A DNA stretch of 64,000 nucleotides, from the NCBI GenBank assembly GCA_018350325.1, contig JAEVLN010000010.1, positions 2,480,001 through 2,544,000 of the forward strand, written 5' to 3'. The notes under the pieces were generated by a model. The model did no database searches. It saw nothing but the letters and a program-made list of their open reading frames with translations, and was not told the origin of the DNA. Source of the DNA: Globodera rostochiensis (taxonomy: Eukaryota > Nematoda > Chromadorea > Rhabditida > Heteroderidae). Positions 1-11,610 of this stretch are shown piece by piece (the first letter of the stretch is position 1; every line of letters begins with the position of its first letter). The translations under genes were made by a program, and so were the position numbers.

Positions 1-204
1 ATATTAATAATTTAACATTTTAAAATTTTCTTCCTTAAGCTCCTTCTTTTTGTCATGATGCTCCTTCCTGAATCGAAGGCAATAAGTGAGTAAACATTAA
101 AAAATAAAAAGTATAAGTATATTATTATTAAAGGGTTGGATATAGTCCTGTCGCCTTTTCCAGAGAATTAACCTCCAAATAATTCGAAAAATAATCAATC
201 GGTT
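1..204. other. AT-rich flank, no gene seen
   Basis: AT-rich sequence upstream of the first predicted exon. No coding segment, RNA gene or repeat could be supported. Confidence 0.5.
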
Positions 205-3200
205 ATGAATTCTCTCGCATTATTCATCATGATCTCATCCCAAATTTTGGCATTTTCCGATTCCCTTTTTGAAAAATCAGGTGGTTTAGAGGTGAAAAAG
301 TCATTAACTTATTTTGGAGTGACACGGCATTTTCCGAGTGCCATTCCTGCAAGCGCATTGGATAGGAGAGACCTGAATAAGTGGTTATCACTTGGGGCCA
401 CATGTGTCAAATACGCGGGGTGGGGAAAACTTCCCATCTAAGCTCCTAATGTGCCAATTTGGTCATGATGCGACTTGAGGTCGCGCGTTGTCCTGCGACA
501 AAATGGCCCTAAGCGCGAATTTGGTGGTTTTTGCCGGACTTCTTGGTCCAATCGCCGAGTTGCAGACAATACAGCCCGGCACTTTTACGGGTCTGGGACC
601 AACACCAAATTTTTTGAAAATGCTCCAAATGCAGACATCGCGAGCTCCCCCCCCCCCTCCCAATCTCTGCGACAATTGTCCGATCAAAAGGCGTAACTCT
701 AATTAAGGCACAGAGGATGTTCATGCATTGACATCCAAAATCAACACACTAACATCATCTACTTGGGACATTATTGAAAAGTTCAAACACATCAGCAAGC
801 ATACCGTCAACTTCATCCGTGTATCAACACCAGTTGGAAGCTTGATCGCCGCTGCCGCGGAAATAGCATATCCCGTAAAAAATTCAAGCGAATAATAATT
901 TATTTTTATTTAAATAAATCAAAATAATATTTGTTAAAGAAAGTTCTTTTTTTCTTAAATTTACTCAACTTCAACACCCAAATATTGTTTTCTCGATCAT
1001 ATTTTTTGCCATTTTTAGGTAAATTGTTGTATGCCTAGTGATAAAACGTTTTGTGTTAATTTAGCCGGAGTCTGAGGAATTTCAAGCAATCAAGAAGCTG
1101 CACGAGTATGTTTCAGCAAAGTTTGGTGGCCTCTCACGACTTGTTCAGCATCTTGCCCACGAAATAAAACTTTTTTTAGTAGCAAACGACTACCAAGAGG
1201 TTAGTTTGGATGTAAAAATTTCGGATGTAGTTTGTTTTATTGCAATTTAGCCATTTGAACAGTAAATAGTTACTCTTTTAAAATTAGGGTTGCAGCCGAG
1301 GGGGGGGGGATCCCCGGTCAAACCGGGGACGGGGATACCGGGGACGGACAAACCGGGGATCCCCGTTTTCGGGGATGGGCAAACCGGGGAACGGGGATCC
1401 CCGTACGGGGATGGGCAAAATCCATTTTTTGGGGTGGATTTTTGAAAAATGCAATTTTTTTGTGCACTTTTTTTTGGCCCGACGGTGCCGACAGGCGCCG
1501 TCGGGAACAATTTTTGAATGTTTGGGCGATGTCCGGTGGGGAAATTTTTTTGAAGATTTAACGATATTAGCTAAGAAAAATGGGTCGAGATTTTTTTGTA
1601 AAAGAGCGTTAAGAAGATAAGGGCAACTTGAATTTTCTCATAGAAATGTAACTCAAAAATATTTTTAGACTTGCAGGCAGGCAAACCAATAAGCCATCAA
1701 TTATTGGAGGGGAGTCACCTAAAAAAGATTAAACCTTTCATCAAAAAGCACGTCTCAACCAAAATTCAAACAGTAAATTAATATTAATCATTAAAATTCC
1801 TGATGTTGGCCATCTTTAGGGGTGCTTTTTGATCCCCGCCCCCGCCGGGGATGAGGACCGGCGATTCCCGTTTTCGGGGATGGACAAACCGGGGAACGGG
1901 GATGAGAATGGCCGGGGATCCCGGTTTCCCCCCCCCCCCCGGCTGAAATTAGTCCATGCAAAAGAATCGGATTTGAGCAATAAAAGTGCTTTTTCGACAT
2001 TTTGTTCGAATTTGGACCGGGGTTCGTAATTTTAGAGTGCTAAATTGGTTGTCTGGCCTACATTGATACAGTAATGGTCATATGTTTAAGAATTTTTCTT
2101 TTTACTATTTGAAATGAGTATAAAATTTTTGATTGATTTTTTTAGAAAACAATTCTTATGCATCTTTTGTGCATTTTTTATGGGCTTTCCAACAGTATTA
2201 TTCATCCCCCATTTTCAACTGTTCTTCTCCCAATCGAGTTTCATAACTGGCATCAACTCAGTTTTTGGTTGTCATATGTTTACGAATTTTTATTTATTTT
2301 AAATAAAATAGAAGTAGCAATAAAAATTCCCCAAAAATTCATGCTAATATAACTTTTGATTTATCAAAAAAGATAATTGGACCACGTTGCTACAACACCT
2401 CCTTCATGGAGATCCTGACGCCCCAAAATACACTGAAAATGGGGGTCATTTTAGGGAAAAAATCCCTTAGGGCTTGGAAAAAATTTCTGCAAAAAATTTT
2501 CATCAGGGATAAGTAGTCCACAAAATTCTCTACAAAACGCAAGAAACAGCTGAGCTCTAATTGGTTTCTTCGATGAGCTAAGGTTGCTTTCACAACCTTA
2601 GTGGGTGACCGTCCGTAGTGGGTACTGTAGTACAATAATTGTCGGATTTAAAAATCATGATTTTTCACTTAATATAAAATTTTATATTTGCTTAATCATT
2701 AAGAAAGCCTTAATAACTTATTATATTTTATATTCATTTCAAATAGTGAAAAGAAAAATTCCTAAACATATTACCATTACTGTAGTCGATTGGTATATGA
2801 TTTAGTTGACTTGCAAAAAAATCCTACCAAACTTCCAAGCACTGAAAGCAGCGTCACTGAGATAAGGATATGTACCGTAAATTTTAGTGTTTTTCAGAAA
2901 ATTACCGATCCGCTGAATGCGATTGAGCCAATATTTTCAGCAGTAAGCAATCCTTACGGAAACCGAACTGCGTACAAAAATAAGTTTATTTCATACTGCC
3001 AAGGCTACCAAACATCTCCGCATAACATTCTTCTTGTAAGTAGTACTTTTACAAAACAGTGTAAAAACCTTGAAATCATGGGTGGAACAATTCTCTTTCT
3101 CGTCGTTACTCGCCTGTTTGGCATTCTTGTTTCATGTTTTCTGGCGAGAAGAGGAGAATTGAAGAATATACACCCCTCTCGTTGGCGCGAGTTCCACCCC

Positions 3201-6200
3201 TGCTTGAAATGTATTTGTTTGCAATTGTGCGATGAAAAAATGAATTTTTAATGCGATTTTAATAAAAAAAAACGCATATTTTGGCATTTTTGTGCATATT
3301 TTGGGCATATTTTGCAATTTTTGGTGCATATTTTATGCAATTTTTTTCACGATTTTTTGTGCATATAAATTCGGTCTCTAAATATAATATATAGACAGAA
3401 ATTTTGTAAAAGTCTGATCCGAATTTCCCCATTTGGAAGAGCGGGGGTGGGGGTGCCACAATTTAAATGGGGGTGTTACTAATGAGGAAGCCTATTTTGT
3501 GGTCAGCAGCTTTAAATTACACCAATTTAGTTGCTCTTTTTCAATTTAAAAATATTCAGATTCTGAAATCACGCCTATACAGTAATTGTCCCCTACCCGG
3601 ACTTGATGAGACGGATAACTACGCCATCACTTATGAACTTTTCTTTAAACTGGAAAAGAATCACATAAAAAATTTTTCAATTAGTTTTGAGCAATACGAA
3701 ACCATCAAAGGATGTAAGAATTTTTTTGCAATAGAAATAAGTATAGGAATGCCTTTGTTAAGCGCTTCTCTCGAAGTCGGAACTAATCAGGGAAAGACTA
3801 ACAAAAAGTGAGGCAATTTTCAGTTTATTTGCTTTTAGCCATTTTTATGCTACATTAATTTTAGTTGTCAATTCCAACGCGTCGTCGGCTCAAGTAGAAA
3901 AAGCTCTGGAAAATCTTCATAAAAAAACGGAGGGAGCAGAAAGACCGTATTTTATATGAAAAATACACATATGTAATTTTTAAAAATTTCAGATGTTGGC
4001 TACAAGTTGTAATGGACGGTAACAAATGGAAGCGTCACGAATTGACATCCTTTGCAGAGTTAGTTCGTCTGGATTTGCTCAAGACGGTAAGGCCTTATTT
4101 TCTGTGGATGAAAAGTGCAATATTTAAATTTTGAATTTTTTTAAATACCCATTTTTGCTTTCAGTTTATAGTAGAGTTGGACGGGACCGGGATCCCGACC
4201 GGGACCGGTTGGGAAATTCCCGGTTTTTGGAATTCTGGTCCCCGTTTTTAAAAATGGTAATCCCGATCCCGGTCGGACCGGGACTAACCGGGAAAAAAAT
4301 ACACTCCTAAGAATTGGATTTTTGAGGTGAAAATTCTATTTGGTTGTTGTGTAGTGGTGAGTAGTAGAGCTGTTCGAGAGTCTCGGTCTCGAACCGAGAA
4401 ATTTCTCGGTTTTTTTGGGTCTCGGTCTCGACTCTCGGGTTTTTAGTCTCGGAAAACGAGACTTTTTTGCACTGGTAAAGATGGAATTTTGGTGAGAAAT
4501 CATTAAAGAATTAGGTATGTGCTTGAAAGATTTGAAAATACACAATGACAAATTTAGAAATCCTTTAATACTTTGTCTACTTTCGGAATATAGTGTACGT
4601 ATGGCGCAGTGGTTAAATTCTGTTCGCTTACTCTGTATTGTCGTAAGTTCTAGTCCCCCCAGTGAAATGAATTTTTCTTCATTTAAATTGATAATTAGAG
4701 ACTACTTTTTACTGATTCTTAAAAAACATCACCCAGTAAACCTTATAAAATGGTGATTTTTTTGCAAATTTTAAGCATATTTTTCCTAATTGAATTCACT
4801 AAAGCTTCCATTTTTTATCGCCATAAAAAGCTTCAAAAAATTACCGCGTTTCTAAATTTGGTAGCAAATCTCTACACAAATCTAGTCAAAAATTCAAAAT
4901 TTTCTCGGCGGCGCCTATCGGCATCGCCGACCCCCCACCAAAAGTTAAGCAGAATTCGCAAAAAAAAATTTATTTTTGAAAATTTCTTAACAAAAAAAAT
5001 GCATTAAAACCCCCAGAAAATAACTCTTAAATTGAATTTTTTTAATTCTTTCCCCAGCGGTTCCGATGGGCTGGACCATCGGACAAAAAGCTTTCCAGAA
5101 ATAAAAGCGGGAATTTCAATTTGTCGCGAAGTGTAAAACTATTTAAAATTTTTGGTCTTAAAATAAAAAATTTTCAGTGAATTTAAAAAAAAATTTTTAA
5201 AAAGTCTCGGTCTCGGGTCTCGAACCGAGAAATTTCTCGGTTTTTTTGGGTCTCGATCTCGGTCTCGAGTCTCGGGGTCATTTCTCGGTCTCGGTCTCGA
5301 GTCTCGGTATCATTTCTCGGTCTCGATCTCGACTCTCGAGTCTCGGTAAATTTCATGTCTCGAACAGCTCTAGTGAGTAGTATACATTTTAGTGTGGGTG
5401 TGGTGGTGGGTTCATGCTCTGATTTTTTCTGACTTTTCCATTTAAACCGAATATTTTAATCGACAAATTTTGATTTTTTGGCCATGGGAAGGGCCCATAT
5501 TGTGCTACATTCGTATTTTATGGACCAATTTTCTTAAAAAATCAGTTTTTAAAAAAAATTCTGAACCAGGGTTGCGATTTTTCTTAATAAATTTAATTTG
5601 AAAACTGAAATTTTCTCAGCGGCGCTTATCGGCACCGCCGACGCCCCCCCCCCAAATTACTCATCAAATCAATTGTTGAAGAAATAACTATAAGAGTTAT
5701 GGAGATTTCATTGCATTTAACGTTTGATTAAAGAAATTTCAAAAAATTAGGTTTTTAAATGAGGTTTTTTGGCATATCAAAGAGGTTTTGAAAATTTTGA
5801 GATCGCATTCCTGCGTACACCCCTTACCACTCCTAAATGGCTTCAACTGTATTTTTTTAAATACTTTTGACGTTGAAGACAACGAGGAAGGTGATTTTGA
5901 ATAAATACAAAAAATTTATTTTCACTTTTGACTATTTCAAAAAAAATTATTCCATTGCCAGTCCCGGTTTTTCCCGTTTCCCGGCTCGGCTTTTGAAAAA
6001 GCGAAATCCCGGTTCCGGTTCGAGATGCTGGTCCCGATCCCGATCCCGCTTTCACGGTCCCGGTCAATCCCGGTCCCGATTTTTCCCCGGTCCCGACCAA
6101 CTCTAGTTTAGCGTGAGTGAGGTGTTGTTCTAGTACTTTGTTTCAAGAATAATCCGGGATCCATTAAATTTTTATTTGAATTTATAGTAATTTAAAAAGC

Positions 6201-9200
6201 GAAAATTTAATTATTTGGCGATCGAACACAGTGCCCACTGGCATTTAATGCTGCTCAAAAAAGGTAATGAACTAAGTCGATCCAATCTCTTTATGTAGGT
6301 CCGAGGACCCCAAAATACATTGAAAATAGGGGCAATTTGAGGAAAAATCCCCCGAGGGCTGATCATCATAGAATGACTATAATTGGTCTTGTGAAATAAA
6401 GAAGTTGCAATAGCTTATCCAACCCATGATAATTATTGTAAAAATTTTGATGCCAATGATCGATTTATCTTTTGCACAACACTGTATGTATCTGTTTTAG
6501 ACTATTTTTGGCACAATGTGTGCTAATATTTCATACGCCCCCAGCGAGTACAACATTGAAATGGAACTCAAAAGAGTCGAAACCCTGCTTAGAGAAATTT
6601 CTGCGCATGTTGCAGAGTGGATACAGGCAAAATTAGTAATAATCAAAATAAATGCCAAAACCGAATAAAAACATATATATATCAATCGACTTCTCACGGT
6701 CTGTAATATACGAATCAAAAAATTTTTGTTGGGCAACCATTTCCTGAAGTTAAAGACATTTTTTCTGATTCGTACATTACAGACCGAGAGGAGTCGATTG
6801 ATAAAATATTTCATTCGGTTTTGGCTCTGGGCCGTATAACGCAATTTTACCTAAAAATGTTTTCTGCGACAAAGGAAATCACATGGCCAATCATCTCGAC
6901 CAGTTTTGCAAAAGAAGCCGTAGGAGATTTGCCTGTCGAACAAAGCACAGAAAAATACAATGCTGTGGCGCAAAACGTAAAAAAAAAACTTGACAAAATT
7001 GGACCGGCAAAGTAAGCAGTTTGTAATTGAAAATCTAAGGCAGTAAATTTTGGTCACATTTCTTGTACAATTAAGGGAACATATTTCCTCCCCCCCCCCC
7101 CCCCCCCGTTCCTGGGTTCCAATGAGCCGGCGGGGATCAGTATGCCTCGGATTCAGTCAGTCGTCGAAATTCAAAATGGATAAAAAGAATAGATAATTCA
7201 TCTGTTAAATGATTTTATTTGATAGTTTCTTCCACAACGTGCTCGTGTTTCCCGATTGGAGCGACAACAGGCAGCGTTGCAGCATTTGCCCTCAACATTA
7301 TTGTGTCATAGTCAACGCGGTCAACCAGATAAACTTCGCCTTCATACGTTACCGTGACAACGAATTCGAAAGGGCAGTACGAGCAAACAAATGGTTTACG
7401 CTGGCAAGTCCTCAAATGAAAATCATTACAAGGTTTGTTCACGGATCCCGCACTGTTCATAGATCCCCCCACTGTTCACGAACCCTCTACTGTTCACGGG
7501 TCCCCCCACGTTCACGGATCCCCTAATGCTCACGGGTCTACCTTACTGCTCACTCATAAAAACATTTGCGTGAAATTTAGGTGTCCATTTGGGTAGGGGT
7601 CATTAGCGTCTGGCCACTAGCGTCTCACGGACGTTAGGCAGCTCATAACTTTTTTCAAAACTGACCAATCTTTATAATCTTTATATCTTCAAAAGGCCGT
7701 AATAATACGAAGCTATATTTATAAGCATTCGAAAAGCATTGGATGAAGTTGAACAAAGTTATGACCATAAAACAATGAAAAAGTCCGATTTTTACACTTT
7801 TTCATGTAGAACTTTTTAATAGTGAAACGAACCGGCTCGTAGCTGCTGACATATATCTTCTAATCATTTAGAGCTTTCGAATGATATAAAGTTATGAAGA
7901 TTGGCCAGTCTTGAAAAAAGTTATGAGCTGCCAAACGTCCGTGAGACGCTAGTGGCCAGACGCTAATGGCCCGCTTCGGTCTATTTAGCATTGGGACTCA
8001 CTTGTGGTACTGAAATGGCAACCCTCAAAAAGTCATTTCCGAACCTCGGGATACATTTTTCCGCCTTAGCTCGCCGAGGGGAGTCGCTTGGTATATAATT
8101 TGTCCGGCTTTTTACCTCCGGTCACTATACTTTATCCTTCATTTTTAATGAGAATATGCAGGTCTAATTTTTCTGGCACATTAGTTCGATAATGATTTTT
8201 TTAATGTTCGTACTTGTTTTCCGTTCAGTTACTGGCTTTTGTTCAACAATACACAGCCGCTTGTGACTCTTCAGGACAAACTAACGGAATCGGTTCAAAG
8301 ATTTGGAGACCCGAATCTTTTCCCACATGTCATACTGCTGCACAACTGGAATTTTGTACTTGCAGCGGCAAACATAACCTACGGTAAAGAGAGAAAGCAT
8401 TTGAACATTCAATTTTTCTAGAGCCCGGCTAAGTCAAATTTGCGGGAGCGGGATTTTAAAATTTTTACGGGACGGGATTCGGGCGGGATTCCCGTGCAAA
8501 ATCCCGTCCCGTAAAAAATCCCGGGAGATTTTTGCTTAATTTTTATTTTCTTTAATTTTCTGATAAAAAGAAATTTCTCACTGGTCCAATTTTTTGTTTA
8601 ATTCGTTTACGGAGAGGGCGCAGGGGTCGGCGGTGTCGATACGCGCCGCCGAGAAAATTTTGATATTTTTCGGATAAATTTTTTTTTAAATTTAAATTGC
8701 GGGATCGGGAGCAGGATTTTGAAATTTTTACGGTACGGGATTCGAGCGGGATTCCCGTGCAAAATCCCGTCCCGTGAAAATTCCGCCAGACTAAAACGTA
8801 CGGGAGTCGGGAGCGGGAATCCCGTAAAATCTCGATGGAGTTCCGATCTCCGCCGGTCTCTAGTGGACACCAGGGTTGCAACGGATCATCCGAAATCCGT
8901 TATCCGTTATCCGAAATCCGGTGTTTTTCTCAATCCGATATCCGAAATCTGATCCGACAAATTTTGGGCGCCAATCCGATATCCGAAATCCGATCCGACA
9001 AATTTTGGCAAATCCGATCCGAAATCCGGATAATTGTCCGATATGATTGAACACAAAAAAATGAATCAACGAGTAAAATATAATAGCATACCGAAGGGCA
9101 GGGTCGAGATTTCAAGTTTTAACATGTTTTTTTTTGCGAATAGGGAATCGTGAGAGAAGCCCGGAAATAGCATTCATTTTGAAAAATTTTAAAATTAGAG

Positions 9201-11610
9201 CGAGTTTTTAGTTAATATAAATCAATATTTTGGCTTTTTGAGAATAAATCAATAATTCGCGATTTTTCCGTAATAAATCAATATTTTAAGCAATTTTCTT
9301 GAGAAAAATGCAATTTTTAAGCATTTTTTAGAAATTTCTTGAGAAATTCAATATTTTTCCCCAAAATTTCGCAAGAAAAAAGCAATAAAACAAAATGTAC
9401 CCCCTAAAAAGGGACTTTTTCTATTACCAAAAATCCACCCCAAAGATCGAAATTTTCCCTAAAGTTTTTTTATTTGGTATTTTTATAAATAAACTTTTAC
9501 ATTTTTTTGACCAATTTTCTTAACAAATTCACATTAAAAATTCAAAATTTTCTCGGCGGCGCCTATCGGCACCGCCGACCCCTCCCCCACCCCGCAAGCA
9601 GAATTCGCAAAAAAAATTTGTATTTTTGAAAAATAAAAATCGACAAAATTTTTAGTTAAACTTCAACAAAACTAAGATCGACTTTTTTTTGGCTTGCCCC
9701 CCCCCTCTAAAAATTTTTCTGGTTACGGCCCTGGATGGGAAGTTAAACTTTTTTTTCACCATAATTTGCCCATTTGCGATTTTTCTTATTGAACTTGAGT
9801 GTTACATTGAATAAATTATCATTTCCCGGAAATCTTCTAAAAAAACACCAAAATTTCAGTTTTTTCCACTAAAAAATTTTTTCATCCGAAATCCGTTATC
9901 CGATATCCGAAATCCGATGTTTTTTCAAATCCGATATCCGAAATCCGATCCGACAAATTTTGGGTTATCCGATCCGAAATCCGTATCCGACTTTTTTCTC
10001 AAGAACAATCCGATCCGAAATCCGTATCCGACTTTTTTCCCAATCCGTTGCAACCCTGGTGGACACATAAATAAAGGATATGTGTCAAAAATAGAAATGA
10101 TCTTTAAAATTTTATTTCCAGGAGACACAATTACAACCATTAGAGGATTTTTTACAACAAAAATCTTCCAAAACTACTACGACCCTTTGTGGGGTAACGC
10201 TGAATTCATCAGTAGGGCTGCCAAAAATATGCACAAAAAGTGGCCAAAATATGCACATAAACATGCAAATAAAACAGTGAAATATGCATAAAATATGCAT
10301 AAAAATCGCAAAATATGCACCAAATATGCATAAAAAGTTGAAAATTTAGGGTGAAAATGTAGTTAAAAAAAAATTTATTCTCCATAGATTTTAACAGTTG
10401 TTTTTGCAATTGCAAATCAAAAATTTTTCAAGGTTTTCTGTCGTAAAGCTCATCCTGTTATCTGCCAGAATATGTTTGTAAATCGAAAAAGATCTCTCCA
10501 CTTCGCAGGATTGAATTGGCGCATATTTGAATTTTGCAATCACATCTGGTGGCAAATGCATTTGAACATGTTCTCCCCGCAAAACCATGCCGATTTCCTA
10601 AAATCAAACTATTTAAAAAAAAATATTTTTTTTTTACCCGCATCTGATCAAATCCAGGATTGTTTAGCAGGACATTGCCGAACTTTTCTTGCATCACTTT
10701 TCCAACGGGCCCAGGCACCAAATTTGTTTGCCACTGAACTCCTTTTTAAGCTCATCCATTTTCTGAAATTTAAGTTCTCTACATTTTTGTTATTTAATAG
10801 AATTATTATAAAACCTGTTCGTAACATATTCCAAGATGGTTGTGCAATGTCATTCGACTGGGAAAGGTGCGCTTGCAATGTTTTTCAAGAAATTCTAAGT
10901 AAAGAAAGTTATTATGAAAAAAACAAGCAAAACCTCTGAAAACTTTGTTTTCCAATTTGTAAAATGGAATGTTAGCAGAAATTAAGGCATCACACAACTC
11001 CATTGTAAATTGATCAGGCTTTTTAACTGAAGTGTCAGCCAAAAAAGGTTGTTTTTGGACACTTCCGCTTGGTCGGACGAAATGTTCAAAGTTCGATTTA
11101 TGCTTGCCAGTTTCATCATGTTGTTTTAGCTGTGAGAATCTCTTTGAAGGTACCTGCAAATTGTTTTCGTTGTCTTGTTGTTGTTGTTGTCGCGATGAAA
11201 ACGGTTGATTTTCAACCTGTTGTTGACAAGGCTGACAATACACTATTGTTCCGTCAGTCGTGTACGTTGTTTTTCCGTCGATTCTGTTAATCCAGTCGCG
11301 CACCCATGCAGATTTGGATTTAATTTTAGGCATATTGGAAATATTTACTGTCGAATTTCTCAGAAAACCTGAAAAATTTATCAAAAATGGCGAAATATGC
11401 ACGAAATATGCACAAAAACCCAAAATATGCAAATATGCACAAAAAGTCGGAAATATGCAAAAATATGCAAATAAAAGTCCCGACTTTTGTTCGCAAATTC
11501 AAAAAAGAAGATGTTTTTCCTACTATTTAGACTACGTAGAATCCAGGAAAAAAATATGCATTTGCATATTTTTGGCAGCCCTATTCATCAGTGTCCATCT
11601 TTTTCTATAG
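205..11610 (+). CDS. Predicted secreted protein of unknown family, 11 exons, last exon split by a hAT element
   Basis: I do not recognise this family. Exons with matching splice phase are 205-280, 714-874, 1065-1199, 2898-3035, 3560-3713, 3865-3946, 3993-4086, 6501-6635, 6875-7011, 8229-8383 and 10122-10212. If the element at 10213-11583 and one copy of its duplication are ignored, the last exon continues at 11592 and stops at 11610. The sum is 1377 nt, a multiple of three (458 residues). Residues 1-17 (MNSLALFIMISSQILAF) look like a signal peptide. The body is mostly helical and charged, with a small-residue segment STPVGSLIAAAAEIA near residue 70 and scattered cysteines (ISYCQGY, SNCPLPG, TMCANIS). 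As sequenced, translation runs into the element and stops near 10291, replacing the natural C-terminal VHLFL. Introns 3, 7, 9 and 10 carry most of the repeats in this region. Exon 1, and the link from exon 1 to exon 2, are the least certain parts. The gene may be an allele damaged by recent transposition. Confidence 0.65.
1288..1945. mobile_element. GC-rich miniature inverted-repeat element in intron 3 of the first gene
   Basis: The left end CAGCCGAGGGG (from 1292) mirrors the right end CCCCGGCTG (to 1945). Near the ends are arrays of CCGGGGAT/GGGGATCCCC repeats; the centre is AT-rich. A direct AAATTAG flanks both sides (1281-1287 and 1946-1952), consistent with a 7-8 bp target duplication, though five bases separate the left copy from the inverted repeat. 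A copy of the shared hairpin module lies at 1479-1504. No transposase is encoded. Confidence 0.6.
1953..2897. other. Intron 3 remainder, no gene seen
   Basis: AT-rich intronic sequence between the element ending at 1945 and the exon starting at 2898. Open frames here carry no recognisable motif. Confidence 0.4.
3250..3370. repeat. Remnant of a hAT-type terminal region (GCATATTTT repeats)
   Basis: Six to seven loosely repeated GCATATTTTGG/GCATATTTTAT units. The same motif, in reverse orientation, fills the subterminal regions of the hAT element at 10213-11583 and of the region near 30156-30700. No ends or target duplication could be defined. Confidence 0.4.
4365..5372. mobile_element. Nested hAT-type miniature element (TAGAGCTGTTCGAGA ends) with exact 8-bp duplication
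   Basis: Ends TAGAGCTGTTCGAGA and TCTCGAACAGCTCTA are inverted copies. GTGAGTAG is duplicated exactly at 4357-4364 and 5373-5380. Both subterminal regions are arrays of TCTCGGTCTCGA. Inside are a tRNA-like segment (4596-4662) and a hairpin module (4905-4930). The insertion split the tRNA-like segment of the older element around it, which gives the order of events. Confidence 0.85.
4596..4662 (+). repeat. tRNA-like Pol III promoter unit inside a miniature element
   Basis: ATGGCGCAGTGGTTAA (A-box-like, near 4601-4616) is followed about 45 nt later by AGTTCTAGTCC (B-box-like). The spacing fits a tRNA. No complete cloverleaf forms, so this is a degenerate tRNA-derived module rather than a functional tRNA gene. 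Confidence 0.5.
6654..6825. mobile_element. Short fold-back element, small relative of the 44.8-45.6 kb element
   Basis: Ends GCCAAAACCGAAT and ATTCGGTTTTGGC are inverted copies. The inner arms also mirror each other: ATCAATCGACTTCTCACGG versus GAGGAGTCGATTGAT, and the phrase TTGGGCAACCATTTCCTGAAG is nearly identical to one in the larger fold-back element at 44765-45580. It lies in intron 8 of the first gene. Confidence 0.65.
7215..7472 (-). pseudogene. Orphan 3' exon, unknown protein, antisense in intron 9 of the first gene
   Basis: Reading the minus strand, an acceptor-like TTTGAG precedes an open frame of about 65 residues. It contains a CSYC pair (FVCSYCPFEFVVTV), a strand-rich stretch (YEGEVYLVDRVDYD) and a stop, followed at once by a poly(A)-signal-like AATAAA. 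This looks like a genuine terminal exon, but its 5' side runs into repeats at 7440-7560 and no partner exon was found. It is likely a gene fragment; I do not recognise the family. Confidence 0.4.
7440..7550. repeat. Degenerate tandem repeat, about 20-bp unit
   Basis: Five to six imperfect copies of a unit like CACTGTTCACGGATCCCCC in a row. It truncates the orphan minus-strand exon beside it. Confidence 0.7.
7594..7972. mobile_element. Long-inverted-repeat miniature element
   Basis: Both ends carry inverted arms of about 65-70 bp: CATTAGCGTCTGGCCACTAG and CTCACGGACGTT on the left, mirrored as GCTAGTGGCCAGACGCTAAT and AACGTCCGTGAG on the right. The arms also share AGCTCATAACTTTTTTCAA. The centre is AT-rich. 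No clear target duplication and no coding sequence. Confidence 0.8.
8421..8868. mobile_element. Palindrome-rich CCCGTCCCG element, interrupted
   Basis: Two arrays of GGGACGGGATTC/GAATCCCGTCCCGT repeats surround an AT-rich centre that holds a hairpin module (8627-8652). It begins just after the donor of the exon ending at 8383 and abuts the element starting at 8871. Ends are not certain. Confidence 0.55.
8871..10058. mobile_element. hAT-type miniature element (CAGGGTTGCAACGGAT ends) with exact 8-bp duplication
   Basis: Ends CAGGGTTGCAACGGAT and ATCCGTTGCAACCCTG are exact inverted copies. GTGGACAC is duplicated at 8863-8870 and 10059-10066. Subterminal arrays read ATCCGAAATCCG. The interior holds a hairpin module (9553-9578). 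No transposase is encoded. It lies in intron 10 of the first gene. Confidence 0.9.
10213..11583. mobile_element. hAT-family transposon inserted in a coding exon
   Basis: Ends TAGGGCTGCCAAAAATATGC and its inverted copy are exact over about 20 bp. TTCATCAG is duplicated at 10205-10212 and 11584-11591. Both subterminal regions are rich in AAATATGCA. The element carries minus-strand hAT-like coding sequence (10391-11333). It splits the last coding exon of the gene starting at 205. Confidence 0.92.
10391..11333 (-). pseudogene. hAT-like protein: N-terminal zinc finger plus hATC dimerisation domain, central catalytic part missing
   Basis: The start MPKIKSKSAWVRDW (11333) leads into a finger of the CxxC...HxxxxxH type (CQPCQQQ, later QLKQHDETGKH), followed by a FYKLENKVFRGF / FLEKHCKRTFPSRMTLHNHL segment split by a short intron. 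Downstream are a LVPGPVGKVMQEKFGNVL segment and a typical hATC block (FKYAPIQSCEVERSFSIYKH, ENLEKFL) ending at 10391. The RNase-H-like catalytic core expected between these is absent, so the element is probably mobilised in trans. Frames are not continuous across the whole length. It may be a decayed copy or an internally deleted spliced gene. Confidence 0.7.

Larger units (their letters stand above)
4172..6105. mobile_element. hAT-type miniature element (TAGAGTTGG ends, GGGACCGGGA repeats), host of a nested insertion
   Basis: Left end TAGAGTTGG followed by GGGACCGGGATCCCG repeats; right end GGTCCCGACCAACTCTA. The flanks GTTTATAG (4164-4171) and GTTTAGCG (6106-6113) match at six of eight bases, consistent with an aged 8-bp hAT-type duplication. 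The interior carries a tRNA-like segment, now split by the nested element at 4365-5372, and a hairpin module at 5616-5641. Related fragments lie near 39290-39525, 44400-44465, 45066-45167 and 53450-53680. It sits in intron 7 of the first gene. No transposase is encoded. Confidence 0.7.

Noticed and set aside
463..724. Several overlapping open frames on both strands around 460-724
   Set aside because: Mutually overlapping in many frames, caused by a C/G-biased patch; the run of nine Cs and lack of motifs point to intron sequence.
3255..3365. CRISPR-like or satellite array of GCATATTTT
   Set aside because: Units are irregular with no spacers; the same words fill hAT subterminal regions elsewhere in the window.
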